From: Paeniglutamicibacter psychrophenolicus
Lineage (GTDB): Bacteria; Actinomycetota; Actinomycetes; Actinomycetales; Micrococcaceae
Direction: 5' to 3'
Length of the DNA stretch: 64,000 nucleotides
Assembly (NCBI RefSeq): GCF_030812255.1
Contig: NZ_JAUSSH010000018.1
Location: 35,948 to 99,947, forward strand
The notes below the pieces were generated by a model. The model had not been told where the DNA came from. It did not search any database and saw only the letters and a program-made list of their open reading frames with translations. The position numbers were made by a program, and so were the translations under genes. Positions 56,842 to 64,000 of the stretch are shown here, piece after piece. Every line of letters starts with the position of its first letter. The first letter of the stretch is position 1.

Positions 56842-56884
56842 ATCGTATACGATCCAGTGTGATCGGGATCTCCGGGGTTGTCAA
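56842..56884 (-). promoter_or_regulatory. Promoter and operator of the hpa ring-cleavage operon
   Basis: On the minus strand: -35 TTGACA (56884-56879), 17-bp spacer, weak -10 CACACT (56861-56856), then a perfect 12-bp palindrome ATCGTATACGAT (56853-56842) at the expected transcription start. The palindrome is of the form known for FCD-type GntR operators and lies just before the ribosome binding site of the first gene. Confidence 0.7.
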
Positions 56885-57937
56885 GATGTGTCTGCGGTTA
56901 CGTTCGGCAAAGGCTGGCAGGGTGCTGGTTCGGCCCCTCGATTGCGCGGAATTTCGCGCGCGGGGTGGACGAAAATGAATACACCTCCGCGCGCTTCGCC
57001 CATGGCCTTCGCTCCCTGCTGCTGCCTGTCACTGGAAGGCTGGCACGGCGGGGGTGAACTCCGTCCACCGATTCGGCGACGTGCGGCCAAGCCCCGATGG
57101 AGGCCGTTCCCACCGCAAAATGCCGGGTCGGGTCGGCAAGATCCGACGGACACGATCCCCCTTCGCCCCAGAAGCCGGCAACATGGAACCCGCAAGCCAT
57201 TGCCTCCCGTGGGGCGGGAAAAGCCCCGCCGCGGACTGTGACGGGGACTGCCTTGTGCACACCCGGCCGTACACTCGGCCGCCGATCCTCCCCGGCGGGG
57301 AGCGGCCGGCTGGGATCGAGACCACGGGCCCGAAAGACAAGGAGCTGGAAATCGTGGTCGGCACCGATGCGGGGGAGTCGGGGACCGAGGCTGGCGGGCC
57401 GGAGGGCGCAGGACCCGGTGGAGCCTGAACTGGACAACTGCCTGCCCTGGTGCCGGGACCACGGGGAGGAATGCTGCGGCCTGCGCATGACGCTGGTCCT
57501 GGCCACTGCGCGCGGCGCGGAAAACCTGCTGCATGGGAATCGCGCATCGGCCGACCCGACCGCAGGCCTCCTCGCCGCCCGGGCTGACCTTGCCCCCGGT
57601 GCTGCGGGCTGCCAGGGCCGCCTCCATGGGGGCCTTGACTGCTGAGACACCCCCTCCGGGACCGCGCCGGAGCACCAGCGCGTCCACACCAGGCTCGGCA
57701 GGCTGCTTGCGGACGTCGATCCGCTGCCCTGGGCCGTGCGTGCCTCCCGGGGGTGGCCTGCCGGCGCCCAGGGCAGGCGCGAGCCAATCGATCCTGCGCC
57801 CGGAGGTTCGCCGTGCAAATCACTTGGCATCGACATCCTGAATCAGTAGCGTGGGAGCCACGACACCGGCGGATTCCAGGCCGGGAACCAGTCCGGAACG
57901 ACTCCCCAACGGGCAACACCACTCCAGGAGACGAGAC
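56885..57937. other. 1.05-kb region without a supported gene
   Basis: Several open frames exist on both strands, but none has a recognisable domain, consistent start signal or family length. It contains the hpa operon promoter at its left end and the possible fragment listed at 57418-57645. Composition stays GC-rich with many CCG/CGG runs. It may hold degraded coding sequence. Confidence 0.5.
57418..57645 (+). CDS. Possible small Cys-rich protein or gene fragment
   Basis: 75 codons from GTG 57418, with GGAGGG upstream. The product begins VEPELDNCLPWCRDHGEECCG, with a CxxxC...CC cluster that resembles the start of small actinobacterial zinc-binding proteins (DUF6907-like CPxWC), then TLVLATARGAENLL. 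After the TGA the same frame continues for about 65 more sense codons (HQRVHTRLGRLLADVDPLPWAV), so it may be a longer gene broken by a stop. Weak evidence only. Confidence 0.25.
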   Translation: MEPELDNCLPWCRDHGEECCGLRMTLVLATARGAENLLHGNRASADPTAGLLAARADLAPGAAGCQGRLHGGLDC

Positions 57938-58210
57938 ATGACGACGAATTCCCCCGACAACAGCTTGGCGCACGAGGACGACTACCCCGAGGACGCCCTG
58001 GAACCGGAAAGCGGGACGCCCGTCAATCCGGATGACCTCGACGGGCCGGAGGACCCGGGAACCGTCGATCCGTTCCAGGACTCCGAGTACCTGGCCGAGC
58101 ACCTGCCCGAGGACGTGGGCGCGGTGCCCGGGACCGGCGGGGCTTCGGAGGGCGACGAGTCCTCGGCCAGTGCGCCGTCCGAGGACGAAGACCGTTTCGA
58201 CGCCGGGTAG
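57938..58210 (+). CDS. Small acidic, probably disordered protein
   Basis: 90 residues from ATG 57938 (AGGAG upstream). Asp/Glu make up roughly a third of the residues with many Pro, Ser and Gly, and almost no hydrophobic core. No signal peptide or family recognised. First of a run of stress-type genes on the same strand; the next gene starts 4 bp after the stop. Similar composition occurs in the products at 59650 and 60930. Confidence 0.7.
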   Translation: MTTNSPDNSLAHEDDYPEDALEPESGTPVNPDDLDGPEDPGTVDPFQDSEYLAEHLPEDVGAVPGTGGASEGDESSASAPSEDEDRFDAG

Positions 58211-58214
58211 GGCG

Positions 58215-59321
58215 ATGGACATGCGGTCGGACCGGACCATGGTGGTCGGCTTGATGGCGGACGCAGGCATGCCGTTGGGCCGTGCCCTGGAATTGGAGAA
58301 GACGCTGCCCGAGCAGTTGCGGTCGCGGTTGGATTCGGCCGTCGGGTGGAAGCTGGAGGTCGCGGAGTTCTCCCTTCCCCTGAGCGCCAACGGCGAAGTG
58401 GAACTCAACGCGCATGCCCGCACCTTGCGCGAGGCGGGGCAGTGGGACTACCTGGTCTACCTGACGGACCTGCCCAAGTACGAGAACGGCGAGCCGGTGG
58501 CGACCAGCCGCAACACCGGCTCCGGGTCGGCCGTCGTGGTCCTTCCCGCGCTGGGTATCGTGCGCCGGAAGCGGCTGCAGAGGGCCGTGGTGCAGGTCCT
58601 TGCCGCCCTGCACGGTGTCGGGGACCCCTACCTGCGCCACGACGGCAGGGTGCCCGCACGCGTGGACCCGTTTTCCGTCGAGCGCCGGATCGAGGCAGTC
58701 GAGGCCGAGGGCGACGCCTTCGAAACAGTCAAGGGGCTGCGGGGCCGCCTGCTCCTGCTGATCGGCATGGTGCGCAGCAACCGGCCGTGGCGCCTGGTTC
58801 CGAGCCTGTCCACGGCCATGGCCGCGGCCCTTGCCACGGGCGCCTTTGGCGTCTTCTACACCAGCATCTGGAGCATGGCCGACTACCTGCCTGCCCAGCG
58901 CCTGGCCCTCATCACCCTGCTCTCGGTCACGGTCATGGGTTCCTGGCTGGTGCTGCACAACGGCCTGTGGGAACGCCCCGTCGGCGACCGCCATCGGGAG
59001 AAGCGGGTGATCTACAACCTGGCAACACTGTTGACCATCGTCTCGGCGATCCTGCTGATGTACCTGGCGTTGTTCGCCGTCATCCTCGCCGGCGCCCTGG
59101 TCATCATCGATGCCCAGTTCCTGGCCCTGGAGCTGGGCCACGGGGTGGGCTTCGGCGATTACCTGAACCTGTCCTGGCTGTCCGCGTCGCTGGGAACCAT
59201 CGCCGGTGCCGTGGGATCCGGCCTGGACAACGAGGAATCCGTGCGCAAGGCAACCTACAGCCGAAGGGAGTATGAACGGCGACAGATCAGCCTGTCCAAT
59301 GACACCGAAGACGGCGCGTAG
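58215..59321 (+). CDS. Hypothetical membrane protein with four C-terminal helices
   Basis: 368 residues from ATG 58215 (58221 also possible). Residues 1-185 form a soluble domain (LEVAEFSLPLSANGEVELN, WDYLVYLTDLPKYENGEPVATS, GSGSAVVVLPALGIVRRKRLQRAVVQVLAALHG, FETVKGLRGRLLLLIGMVRSNRPWRLVPSLSTAMAAALATGAFGVFY), followed by about four membrane helices (e.g. LALITLLSVTVMGSWLVLHN, LLTIVSAILLMYLALFAVILAGALVIIDA). Cytoplasmic-domain-plus-membrane design is evident. I recognise no named family. Co-directional with acidic and DUF4235 genes. Confidence 0.82.
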   Translation: MDMRSDRTMVVGLMADAGMPLGRALELEKTLPEQLRSRLDSAVGWKLEVAEFSLPLSANGEVELNAHARTLREAGQWDYLVYLTDLPKYENGEPVATSRNTGSGSAVVVLPALGIVRRKRLQRAVVQVLAALHGVGDPYLRHDGRVPARVDPFSVERRIEAVEAEGDAFETVKGLRGRLLLLIGMVRSNRPWRLVPSLSTAMAAALATGAFGVFYTSIWSMADYLPAQRLALITLLSVTVMGSWLVLHNGLWERPVGDRHREKRVIYNLATLLTIVSAILLMYLALFAVILAGALVIIDAQFLALELGHGVGFGDYLNLSWLSASLGTIAGAVGSGLDNEESVRKATYSRREYERRQISLSNDTEDGA

Positions 59322-59365
59322 CCACACGCCCCGGAACACCGAAAGCACGCCAACGAAGGAGAATC

Positions 59366-59623
59366 ATGAAACTACTCACCAAGGCACTGACCATCGCGCT
59401 CTCGCTTCTGGCCGGACTGGCCGGGGCACGGATCTCCGGGGCAATCTGGAAGGGTGCCACCGGCGAACCGGCTCCCGCGGTGACCAACCCGGAGGCGCAG
59501 CAACGTACGAAGATCTCCAAGGTGCTGGCCTTCGCCGTGGTCTCCGGCGCCACCGCATCGATCATCCAGGCCCTCACCAAGCGCTGGACGCAGAATCTCG
59601 TCGAGAAGAAGAGCGCCCCGTAG
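59366..59623 (+). CDS. DUF4235 membrane protein
   Basis: 85 residues, start supported by AAGGAG. One hydrophobic segment at each end (LTKALTIALSLLAGLAGARISGAIW and ISKVLAFAVVSGATASIIQALTKRW) with a short Pro/Thr loop, matching the DUF4235 pattern of actinobacteria. Function unknown; often beside other small stress-related membrane proteins, as here. Confidence 0.9.
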   Translation: MKLLTKALTIALSLLAGLAGARISGAIWKGATGEPAPAVTNPEAQQRTKISKVLAFAVVSGATASIIQALTKRWTQNLVEKKSAP

Positions 59624-59649
59624 GCAGGCGGAGAGGAAGGGAAACCGCG

Positions 59650-59844
59650 ATGGAACATCGGGACAACGACGCGTCCGACGAGTCGGAGGCGGCGCGCCAG
59701 GCCGCCGGGGGCCAGCCTCAAGAACCCGAGGACGACGCAACGCCCTCGCCGGAGCAGGAGGTCAAGGCCGGTATCAACCAGGACCGCCCCACCGCGGAGG
59801 GCTTTTCCCCCGAACCGGACGAGGAGGCCTCCGGCACCGACTAG
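59650..59844 (+). CDS. Small acidic disordered protein
   Basis: 64 residues, start ATG 59650 with GAGGAAGGG about 10 bases upstream. Composition is Glu/Asp/Gln/Ala/Pro with no hydrophobic run. Follows DUF4235 by 26 bp. No family recognised; similar in kind to the product at 57938. Confidence 0.6.
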   Translation: MEHRDNDASDESEAARQAAGGQPQEPEDDATPSPEQEVKAGINQDRPTAEGFSPEPDEEASGTD

Positions 59845-59968
59845 TCATGCCCGGCCCCGGCACCCCGCGACCGCGCCGGCCGGGGCTGCGCATTCATTGA
59901 TCACCCCGGGGCTTTGCCCTGGCATGAATAGTACGAGCAAAACGCCCACGAAGACCGGAGGATTTCCC

Positions 59969-60892
59969 ATGGACGAGCGCGAACCCCTCAAGCCCGATTC
60001 CGAAGCCCAGCTTTCCCCGGACAACCCCGTCACCCGCCACCCCAGGATCTCGCCGCCGAAACAGGACCAGCCCGAACCGGGCCTGGATGCCAAGCTCGAT
60101 CCCCAGGCCGACCACGGCGAAAAATCCTATGTCGGGACGGGGCGGCTCAAGGGACGCAAGGCGCTGGTCACCGGTGGAGATTCGGGCATCGGGGCGGCCG
60201 TGGCAATCGCCTTCTCCCGGGAGTGTGCGGATGTCGCCATTGCCTACCTGCCGGCGGAAGCGGAAGACGCCCGCAAGATCATCGGCTTGATCGAGGCCGA
60301 GGGGCGCGTGGGCATCGGCCTGGCCGGCGACCTCCTCGACGCCGACTACCGCAACTCGCTGGCCGACGATGCGGCGGAGAAACTCGGCGGCCTGGATATC
60401 CTGGTCAACAACGCCGGCAAGCAGGTGGCCATCGAGAATCTCGAGGACCTAGACGACGAACAGATCCTGCAGACCTTCCAGATCAACATCCTGGCCATGT
60501 TCACCATCACCCGCGCGGCGCTCAAGCACCTCCCGGCCGGCTCCAGCATCATCAACACGACCTCGGTCCAGGCCTACGACCCGTCGCCGACGCTGTTGGA
60601 CTACGCCTCGACGAAGGCGGCGATCAACGCGTTCACCAAGGGACTGGGCGTGCAGCTGGCACCGCGCGGAATTCGCGTCAACGCGGTGGCACCCGGGCCC
60701 ATCTGGACCCCGCTTCAGGTCTCGGACGGCCAGCCCAAGGACGCGTTGCCGAAGTTCGGGCACAACGTTCCCCTCGGCCGTGCCGGCCAGCCAGTGGAAC
60801 TGGCGCCCGCCTACGTATTCCTTGCCTCGGCCGAATCCAGCTACGTCATCGGGGAGACGCTGAACGTCAACGGCGGCCGGCAGACGCCGTGA
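59969..60892 (+). CDS. Short-chain dehydrogenase with charged N-terminal extension (stress type)
   Basis: 307 residues from ATG 59969 (GGAGG upstream); other in-frame starts at 59897 and 59924 lack this. About 55 hydrophilic residues rich in Pro/Asp/Gln precede a classical SDR fold: ALVTGGDSGIGAAVAIAF (TGxxxGIG), DILVNNAGKQ, catalytic Ser/Tyr/Lys in NTTSVQAYDPSP...LLDYASTKAA, and GIRVNAVAPGPIWT. This long-N-terminus group is the general-stress SDR (like Bacillus YdaD/GsiB-associated oxidoreductases). NAD(P)-dependent; substrate unknown. Confidence 0.92.
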   Translation: MDEREPLKPDSEAQLSPDNPVTRHPRISPPKQDQPEPGLDAKLDPQADHGEKSYVGTGRLKGRKALVTGGDSGIGAAVAIAFSRECADVAIAYLPAEAEDARKIIGLIEAEGRVGIGLAGDLLDADYRNSLADDAAEKLGGLDILVNNAGKQVAIENLEDLDDEQILQTFQINILAMFTITRAALKHLPAGSSIINTTSVQAYDPSPTLLDYASTKAAINAFTKGLGVQLAPRGIRVNAVAPGPIWTPLQVSDGQPKDALPKFGHNVPLGRAGQPVELAPAYVFLASAESSYVIGETLNVNGGRQTP

Positions 60893-60929
60893 GCCGGCCG
60901 ACGGCAAACACCCACGAGGAGAAACACGC

Positions 60930-61367
60930 ATGGACACATCCAGCTTCCACCCGGAACCGGCGGACGAATCCCGGCGGCCCGGGAACGACCCCCGGCTGGA
61001 GTCCCAGGACCCGGCCGGCGATGATCCCTTGAACCTCACGCCGGACGACCCGGAATGGTCTGACACCCCCGATGGGCCACGCGGACAGGACGGGCGGGCG
61101 GAACCCGCAGAGGCAAGCCGGGAAACCACTTTCGACAGAAAAGACAGGACGGCCATGGGAGACAATAGGGAATTCGGGCGAGATGAGGCGCAGCAGCAGG
61201 AATCCGCGGAAGCGGAGGAAGCCCAAACGCCGGAAGTCGGCGCCACCTCCAACCCCGATCCCCTGGAGCAGCGGATCACCGGGCTGGAACCGGGCGGGGG
61301 AGTCCCTCCCGGGGAGCCCCCGCCGGGTGAAGGGTCCATGAGCATGGACCAGGGGCACGAGGAGTAG
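60930..61367 (+). CDS. Acidic disordered protein with C-terminal DUF6480 motif
   Basis: 145 residues, ATG 60930 with GAGGAG upstream. Residues 1-95 are Asp/Glu/Pro/Ser-rich and probably unstructured. The last part (NPDPLEQRITGLEPGGGVPPGEPPPGEGSM) carries the DUF6480 motif. Typical DUF6480 proteins are shorter, so the N-terminal region may be an extension or a fused acidic gene; an internal ATG near 61155 would yield the short form. Function unknown. Confidence 0.75.
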   Translation: MDTSSFHPEPADESRRPGNDPRLESQDPAGDDPLNLTPDDPEWSDTPDGPRGQDGRAEPAEASRETTFDRKDRTAMGDNREFGRDEAQQQESAEAEEAQTPEVGATSNPDPLEQRITGLEPGGGVPPGEPPPGEGSMSMDQGHEE

Positions 61368-61419
61368 CTTCGCACCGCTCGCATTGGCGTGGGGGCCCCT
61401 GGTGGTTTGATTCGTCCCC

Positions 61420-61454
61420 GACCGGGGCCCGGGCCACCGGTCCGGGCCCCGGTC
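61420..61454. terminator. 13-bp GC-rich hairpin between convergent genes
   Basis: GACCGGGGCCCGG (61420-61432) pairs perfectly with 61442-61454. It lies between the DUF6480 gene and the convergent DUF421 gene; no T-run. Confidence 0.6.
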
Positions 61455-61491
61455 GCCTGTGGCGAGGTGCAGGCCGGGTAGGGATGGCCGG

Positions 61492-61974
61492 TCAGCCGAC
61501 CTCCGGCTGCTCGGGGGAGCCGGAGGCGCCCGAACGGTCCTTGGCGAAGAACGAGATCTTTCCGTTGGGCTCCAGCACCGCCAGGTCGATATCCGAGAAA
61601 TTCCGGAACCCCTGTCCGCGCGCGGCGGTCCTGAGGTCGTCGATGCCCATGCGCTCGGCGCGCAGCGCCTTGGTGTCGGGGCGGCCGTCGTGCAGGATGA
61701 CCACCGGGGATCCGTGGACGAAGCGGCCCATCCGCGGCCATCGAACGTTGGCCCAGCCCAGGAGCACGGTGAGCAGCGCGATCGTCCCGACGGCCAACAG
61801 GCCCCCGGTAACCGAGTGGTCCTCCTGCGTGATGCCCTGTTGCACCAGGTCGCCCATGGTGATGAACAACAGCAGCTCGAAGGAACTGAGCTCCCCGAGG
61901 GTGGAGCGCCCGACGGCCCGGGTAATGAGCCACAGCACGATGAATGTCACCGCCGCGCGAAGCACGATTTCCAT
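61492..61974 (-). CDS. DUF421 (YetF-like) membrane protein
   Basis: 160 residues. Three N-terminal hydrophobic helices (LRAAVTFIVLWLITRAVG, ELLLFITMGDLV..., LLAVGTIALLTVLLGWANV) precede a cytoplasmic DUF421 domain (GSPVVILHDGRPDTKALRAERMGIDDLRTAARGQGFRNFSDIDLAVLEPNGKISFF). These proteins are widespread in Gram-positive bacteria and linked to stress or spore properties in Bacillus. It is overlapped by one base with the upstream gene. Confidence 0.93.
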   Translation of the reverse strand: MEIVLRAAVTFIVLWLITRAVGRSTLGELSSFELLLFITMGDLVQQGITQEDHSVTGGLLAVGTIALLTVLLGWANVRWPRMGRFVHGSPVVILHDGRPDTKALRAERMGIDDLRTAARGQGFRNFSDIDLAVLEPNGKISFFAKDRSGASGSPEQPEVG

Positions 61975-62522
61975 TAGAACGCCTTCCAGGTCTTCAGGTC
62001 CACGGTGCCCGCCAATTCTCCGCCAACGTACACCCGTAGCCGGCCGGTGGACAGCACCACCATGTCTTCGCTCGAGGTGCCGTCGATGTCGACCCGGAAC
62101 CCGGTTTCCCCGGGCGGATCGAACTCCAGCGAAACGACGTCGCCGTCGCTGCCTTCCCCGTCGGGTGCGGGGGAAATGCCATAGCTCGTGAAGGAGTCCA
62201 GGTAGTTTTGGTCAACTTCCACGATGACGGTGCCGGTGATTTTTTCGGTGGCGTGGAGTTCCACGGTGATCCTGGCGTCCATGCCCGCCCTCGTCGAGCC
62301 CGGGGACTTGACCGTGAGCTCGTAGCCCGGGGAAGAACTCGTGGCGACGGAATTGAGGCCGAAGACCCCCGAAAGCGAAGCCAGGATGAAAAGCGCCGTC
62401 AACCCGAGGATGGCGCGGCGTCCGATGCGCCCCTGCCGGTCCTGGTCGGAGTCCACGACATCGGCGAGGGTCGAGTCATTCTCCCGCTGCAGGTCCTGCG
62501 GGAAACCCGGGTCCTTGTCCAT
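61974..62522 (-). CDS. Single-pass membrane protein, unknown
   Basis: 182 residues. A hydrophilic N-terminus (about 35 residues, acidic) is followed by one helix (RRAILGLTALFILASLSGVFGL) and an extracytoplasmic beta-rich domain of about 120 residues (ELTVKSPGSTRAGMDARITVELHATEKITGTVIVEVDQNYLDSF, DMVVLSTGRLRVYVGGELAG). No family recognised. One base overlap with the DUF421 gene suggests co-translation and a joint envelope function. Confidence 0.78.
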   Translation of the reverse strand: MDKDPGFPQDLQRENDSTLADVVDSDQDRQGRIGRRAILGLTALFILASLSGVFGLNSVATSSSPGYELTVKSPGSTRAGMDARITVELHATEKITGTVIVEVDQNYLDSFTSYGISPAPDGEGSDGDVVSLEFDPPGETGFRVDIDGTSSEDMVVLSTGRLRVYVGGELAGTVDLKTWKAF

Positions 62523-62586
62523 GCCTCATCCTAACCGCGCGGGGAGCTGCCGCGCCCACTGGTGCAGCCCGGGAAGGGTGCCCGGT

Positions 62587-63399
62587 CTAGGCGGCCAGGA
62601 ACGACACCGCGGCATTCCTGAACTCGCGGCTGGTCACTGCGTTGGCATGGTCGCGTCCGGCCAGCCAGAGCACGGACTTCTCGGTGTCGCGGGTTGCCAG
62701 CAGCTCGGTCAGCCGCGGCATGGTCGTGGCCAGCGCGTCCCCGTCCCCGGCCACCAGCAGCGTGGGCATGGTGGGGACCATCTGCTCGGGGGAGAAGGGC
62801 TCGGTCTTGATGGCCTGGATCATGCTCATGAGCGAGAACATGTCGTTGGATTCCACGGTCTGGGCCATGCGCAGCAAATCCGCCGTCGATTCGTCGGCGA
62901 TCGAGCTGCCGTCGGCCAGGAATTGCTGGGCGGCGTCCAGGTCGAAGGCGGCCAGCGGGTCGATGCTCGCCGGCCCGCCGAGCACCAGCCGGTTGACCAG
63001 CTGCGGCTGGGTGCCGCCGAATTCCCAGGCCAGGCGCGCGCCCAGGGAATAGCCGACCACGTCGATGCCGCTGAGCGGGTCGTTGTCCGACAGGGTTCTC
63101 GCCCCGTGGTCCATCAACAGCTGCAGCAGGTCCGCGCGCATGCGGCTGGGCGTGTAGGCATCCAGGTCCTCGGGTGCCGGGGAAGTGCCGTGGCCGGGAA
63201 GATCCACGGCCAGCACCTTGCGGCCGGCCTCGGTCAGCGAGCGGATCCACCCGGATTTCACCCAGTTCAACTCGCTGGAGGAGGCAAAGCCGTGCAGCAG
63301 CACGACGGGTCGCAGCGCCGAGGCGGTGCCGGGTTCGTATACCGTCAGGCCCAGGGCGTTGGCGGTGCCTTCGACGAGGTGCTCGTGTGTGGATTCCAT
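62587..63399 (-). CDS. Alpha/beta hydrolase
   Basis: 270 residues from ATG 63399; the longer frame to 63516 overlaps the next gene. Oxyanion/His-Gly motif LLHGFASSSELNW, nucleophile elbow GYSLGA (Ser), acid in LVAGDGDALA and catalytic His in GRDHANAV. Substrate unknown. 13 bp after the ABM-domain gene on the same strand, so probably co-transcribed. Two GC-rich sites GAAAGG precede the start. Confidence 0.9.
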   Translation of the reverse strand: MESTHEHLVEGTANALGLTVYEPGTASALRPVVLLHGFASSSELNWVKSGWIRSLTEAGRKVLAVDLPGHGTSPAPEDLDAYTPSRMRADLLQLLMDHGARTLSDNDPLSGIDVVGYSLGARLAWEFGGTQPQLVNRLVLGGPASIDPLAAFDLDAAQQFLADGSSIADESTADLLRMAQTVESNDMFSLMSMIQAIKTEPFSPEQMVPTMPTLLVAGDGDALATTMPRLTELLATRDTEKSVLWLAGRDHANAVTSREFRNAAVSFLAA

Positions 63400-63412
63400 G
63401 TGGCAGATCCTT

Positions 63413-63799
63413 TCAGATCCGGAAGGACTTGGCGAATGTCCGGGCGGTGGGCGGGCGTGTGTCAGGGTCGCTGCCGCCTTGCGCGACGGTGTGCGGGGCG
63501 GTGGTTGCCGGTTCAACGGCCCGAAAGTGTTCGACCACCGGAAACGGCTCGTAGAAGCGATGCAGCAGGGCCTTCCAGTGGCGGTAGTTCCCCGAACCGC
63601 GGAAGCCCACGGTGTGTGCCTCGACGGATGCCCAGGAGACCAGCAGCAGGAAATGGTTGGGCGTCTCGATGCTGCGGGACAGCTGCAGGCCGCCGAAGTC
63701 CTCGGTGGCGGAAATGAACGGGCGGGTCTGCTCGAAGGCGGCCATGAACTCGTCCTCCATGCCGGCGATGACCGGCAGCAATGCGTGTTCGGTGATCAT
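63413..63799 (-). CDS. Antibiotic biosynthesis monooxygenase (ABM) domain protein
   Basis: 128 residues. The ABM ferredoxin-like fold is seen in HALLPVIAGMEDEFMAAFEQTRPFIS, GLQLSRSIETPNHFLLLVSWASVEAHTVGFRGSGNYRHWKALL and FEPFPVVEHF-type YEPFPVVEHFRAV; the last 35 residues are a non-conserved tail. Such small proteins are oxygenases, heme-degrading enzymes or dimeric scaffolds. It precedes and probably accompanies the alpha/beta hydrolase. Confidence 0.85.
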   Translation of the reverse strand: MITEHALLPVIAGMEDEFMAAFEQTRPFISATEDFGGLQLSRSIETPNHFLLLVSWASVEAHTVGFRGSGNYRHWKALLHRFYEPFPVVEHFRAVEPATTAPHTVAQGGSDPDTRPPTARTFAKSFRI

Positions 63800-63891
63800 G
63801 CATCCCAGTTTGCACCACCCCGGCACGCCGATGCGAAATAGTGCCGCGGACGGTCTCGTCCACGGCACTACGCCGCTGCGACCACCTTGGC

Positions 63892-63930
63892 GGGGGGGGG
63901 GGGGGGGGGGCCGGGGGGGGGGGGGGGGGG
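63892..63930. other. Two poly-G homopolymers, probable sequencing or assembly artefact
   Basis: Nineteen G (63892-63910), CC, then eighteen G (63913-63930). Nothing similar occurs elsewhere in the window, and such runs are rarely maintained in bacterial genomes. They resemble dark-cycle poly-G reads or a misjoined contig end. Confidence 0.8.
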
Positions 63931-63949
63931 CGGCGCAGGGGTTTGCGGG

Positions 63950-64000
63950 TCAGCCGGCGGGTGCCCCGGCCGCCTGCAGGGGCTTGGGGTTGCGCAGGGC
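63950..64000 (-). CDS. Possible C-terminus of a gene running off the right edge
   Basis: Sixteen sense codons (ending PLQAAGAPAG) and a TGA at 63952-63950 on the minus strand. Too short to identify, and the adjacent poly-G runs cast doubt on this end of the sequence. Confidence 0.25.
   Translation of the reverse strand, partial: ALRNPKPLQAAGAPAG

Noticed and set aside
56898..58423. Long minus-strand frames upstream of the hpa operon
   Set aside because: Translations are Arg/Pro/Ser-rich with no domain, no ribosome site, and overlap the acidic gene on the other strand.

Overview
The window is a GC-rich bacterial chromosome segment with short intergenic gaps and frequent GTG/TTG starts. Gene content (clpS-DUF2017-murI-MBL-rph-rdgB order, DUF222/HNH protein, DUF3039, DUF6458, DUF6480, DUF4235, DUF6924, Mn/Fe homoprotocatechuate dioxygenase of the Arthrobacter/Brevibacterium type) points to an actinobacterium, most likely Micrococcaceae (Arthrobacter / Paeniglutamicibacter-like). 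This assignment is inferred from gene families, not from a database search. No rRNA, tRNA, CRISPR array, prophage or insertion sequence was recognised.

Layout. 0-9 kb: an exported protein cut by the left edge, a Ca2+/H+ antiporter, a CnoX/YbbN-type thioredoxin-TPR protein, an ABC exporter pair, DUF3039 and a large DEAD-like helicase. 8.7-15.3 kb: NAD salvage (pncB-pncA, minus strand), then the conserved housekeeping run clpS, DUF2017, murI, MBL hydrolase, rph, rdgB. 15.4-24 kb: an unusual protein with an internal repeat, DUF222/HNH nuclease, metallophosphoesterase, DUF6458, aconitase, cupin, DUF6924, DedA. 24.2-26.9 kb: a telA-xpaC-like pair of lower GC with a palindrome-rich upstream region and a 3' non-coding tract that has its own terminator. 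26.86-28.9 kb: a YtrA-type GntR/ABC operon with promoter and operator visible. 29-37.5 kb: exonuclease-BRCT protein, a decayed DUF2156 lysyltransferase gene, an ADP-ribosylglycohydrolase-like protein that seems to lack catalytic acids, sbcD-sbcC, and an MFS transporter.

Aromatic catabolism. 4-Hydroxyphenylacetate/homoprotocatechuate genes occur in two blocks. Block 1 (37.5-42.1 kb) has an IclR regulator divergent from hpaC-hpaB, followed by an MHS-type transporter. Block 2 (51.9-56.8 kb, minus strand) is an operon of an FAH-RraA fusion, an FCD-type GntR regulator, hpaE and hpaD. Together they would hydroxylate 4-hydroxyphenylacetate, cleave homoprotocatechuate at the meta position, oxidise the semialdehyde and process the product. 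No separate CHM isomerase, hydratase or HpaI aldolase is present, and the FAH-RraA fusion may cover part of that gap. Each block has a distinct palindromic operator at its promoter.

Between and beyond the blocks: two paralogous phosphoribosyltransferases, a META-domain lipoprotein, a frameshifted ABC-F gene, a GlsB-type membrane protein, a DHA2 exporter, a GAP-family membrane protein, a two-component system preceded by a 55-bp direct repeat, and a DHFR/RibD-like reductase. From 57.9 to 62.5 kb lies an apparent envelope/osmotic-stress island: several short, very acidic, probably disordered proteins mixed with DUF4235, a membrane protein, a stress-type SDR, DUF6480, DUF421 and a single-pass membrane protein. 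The right end has an alpha/beta hydrolase, an ABM-domain protein and an implausible pair of G homopolymers (63892-63930) that looks like a sequencing or assembly fault.
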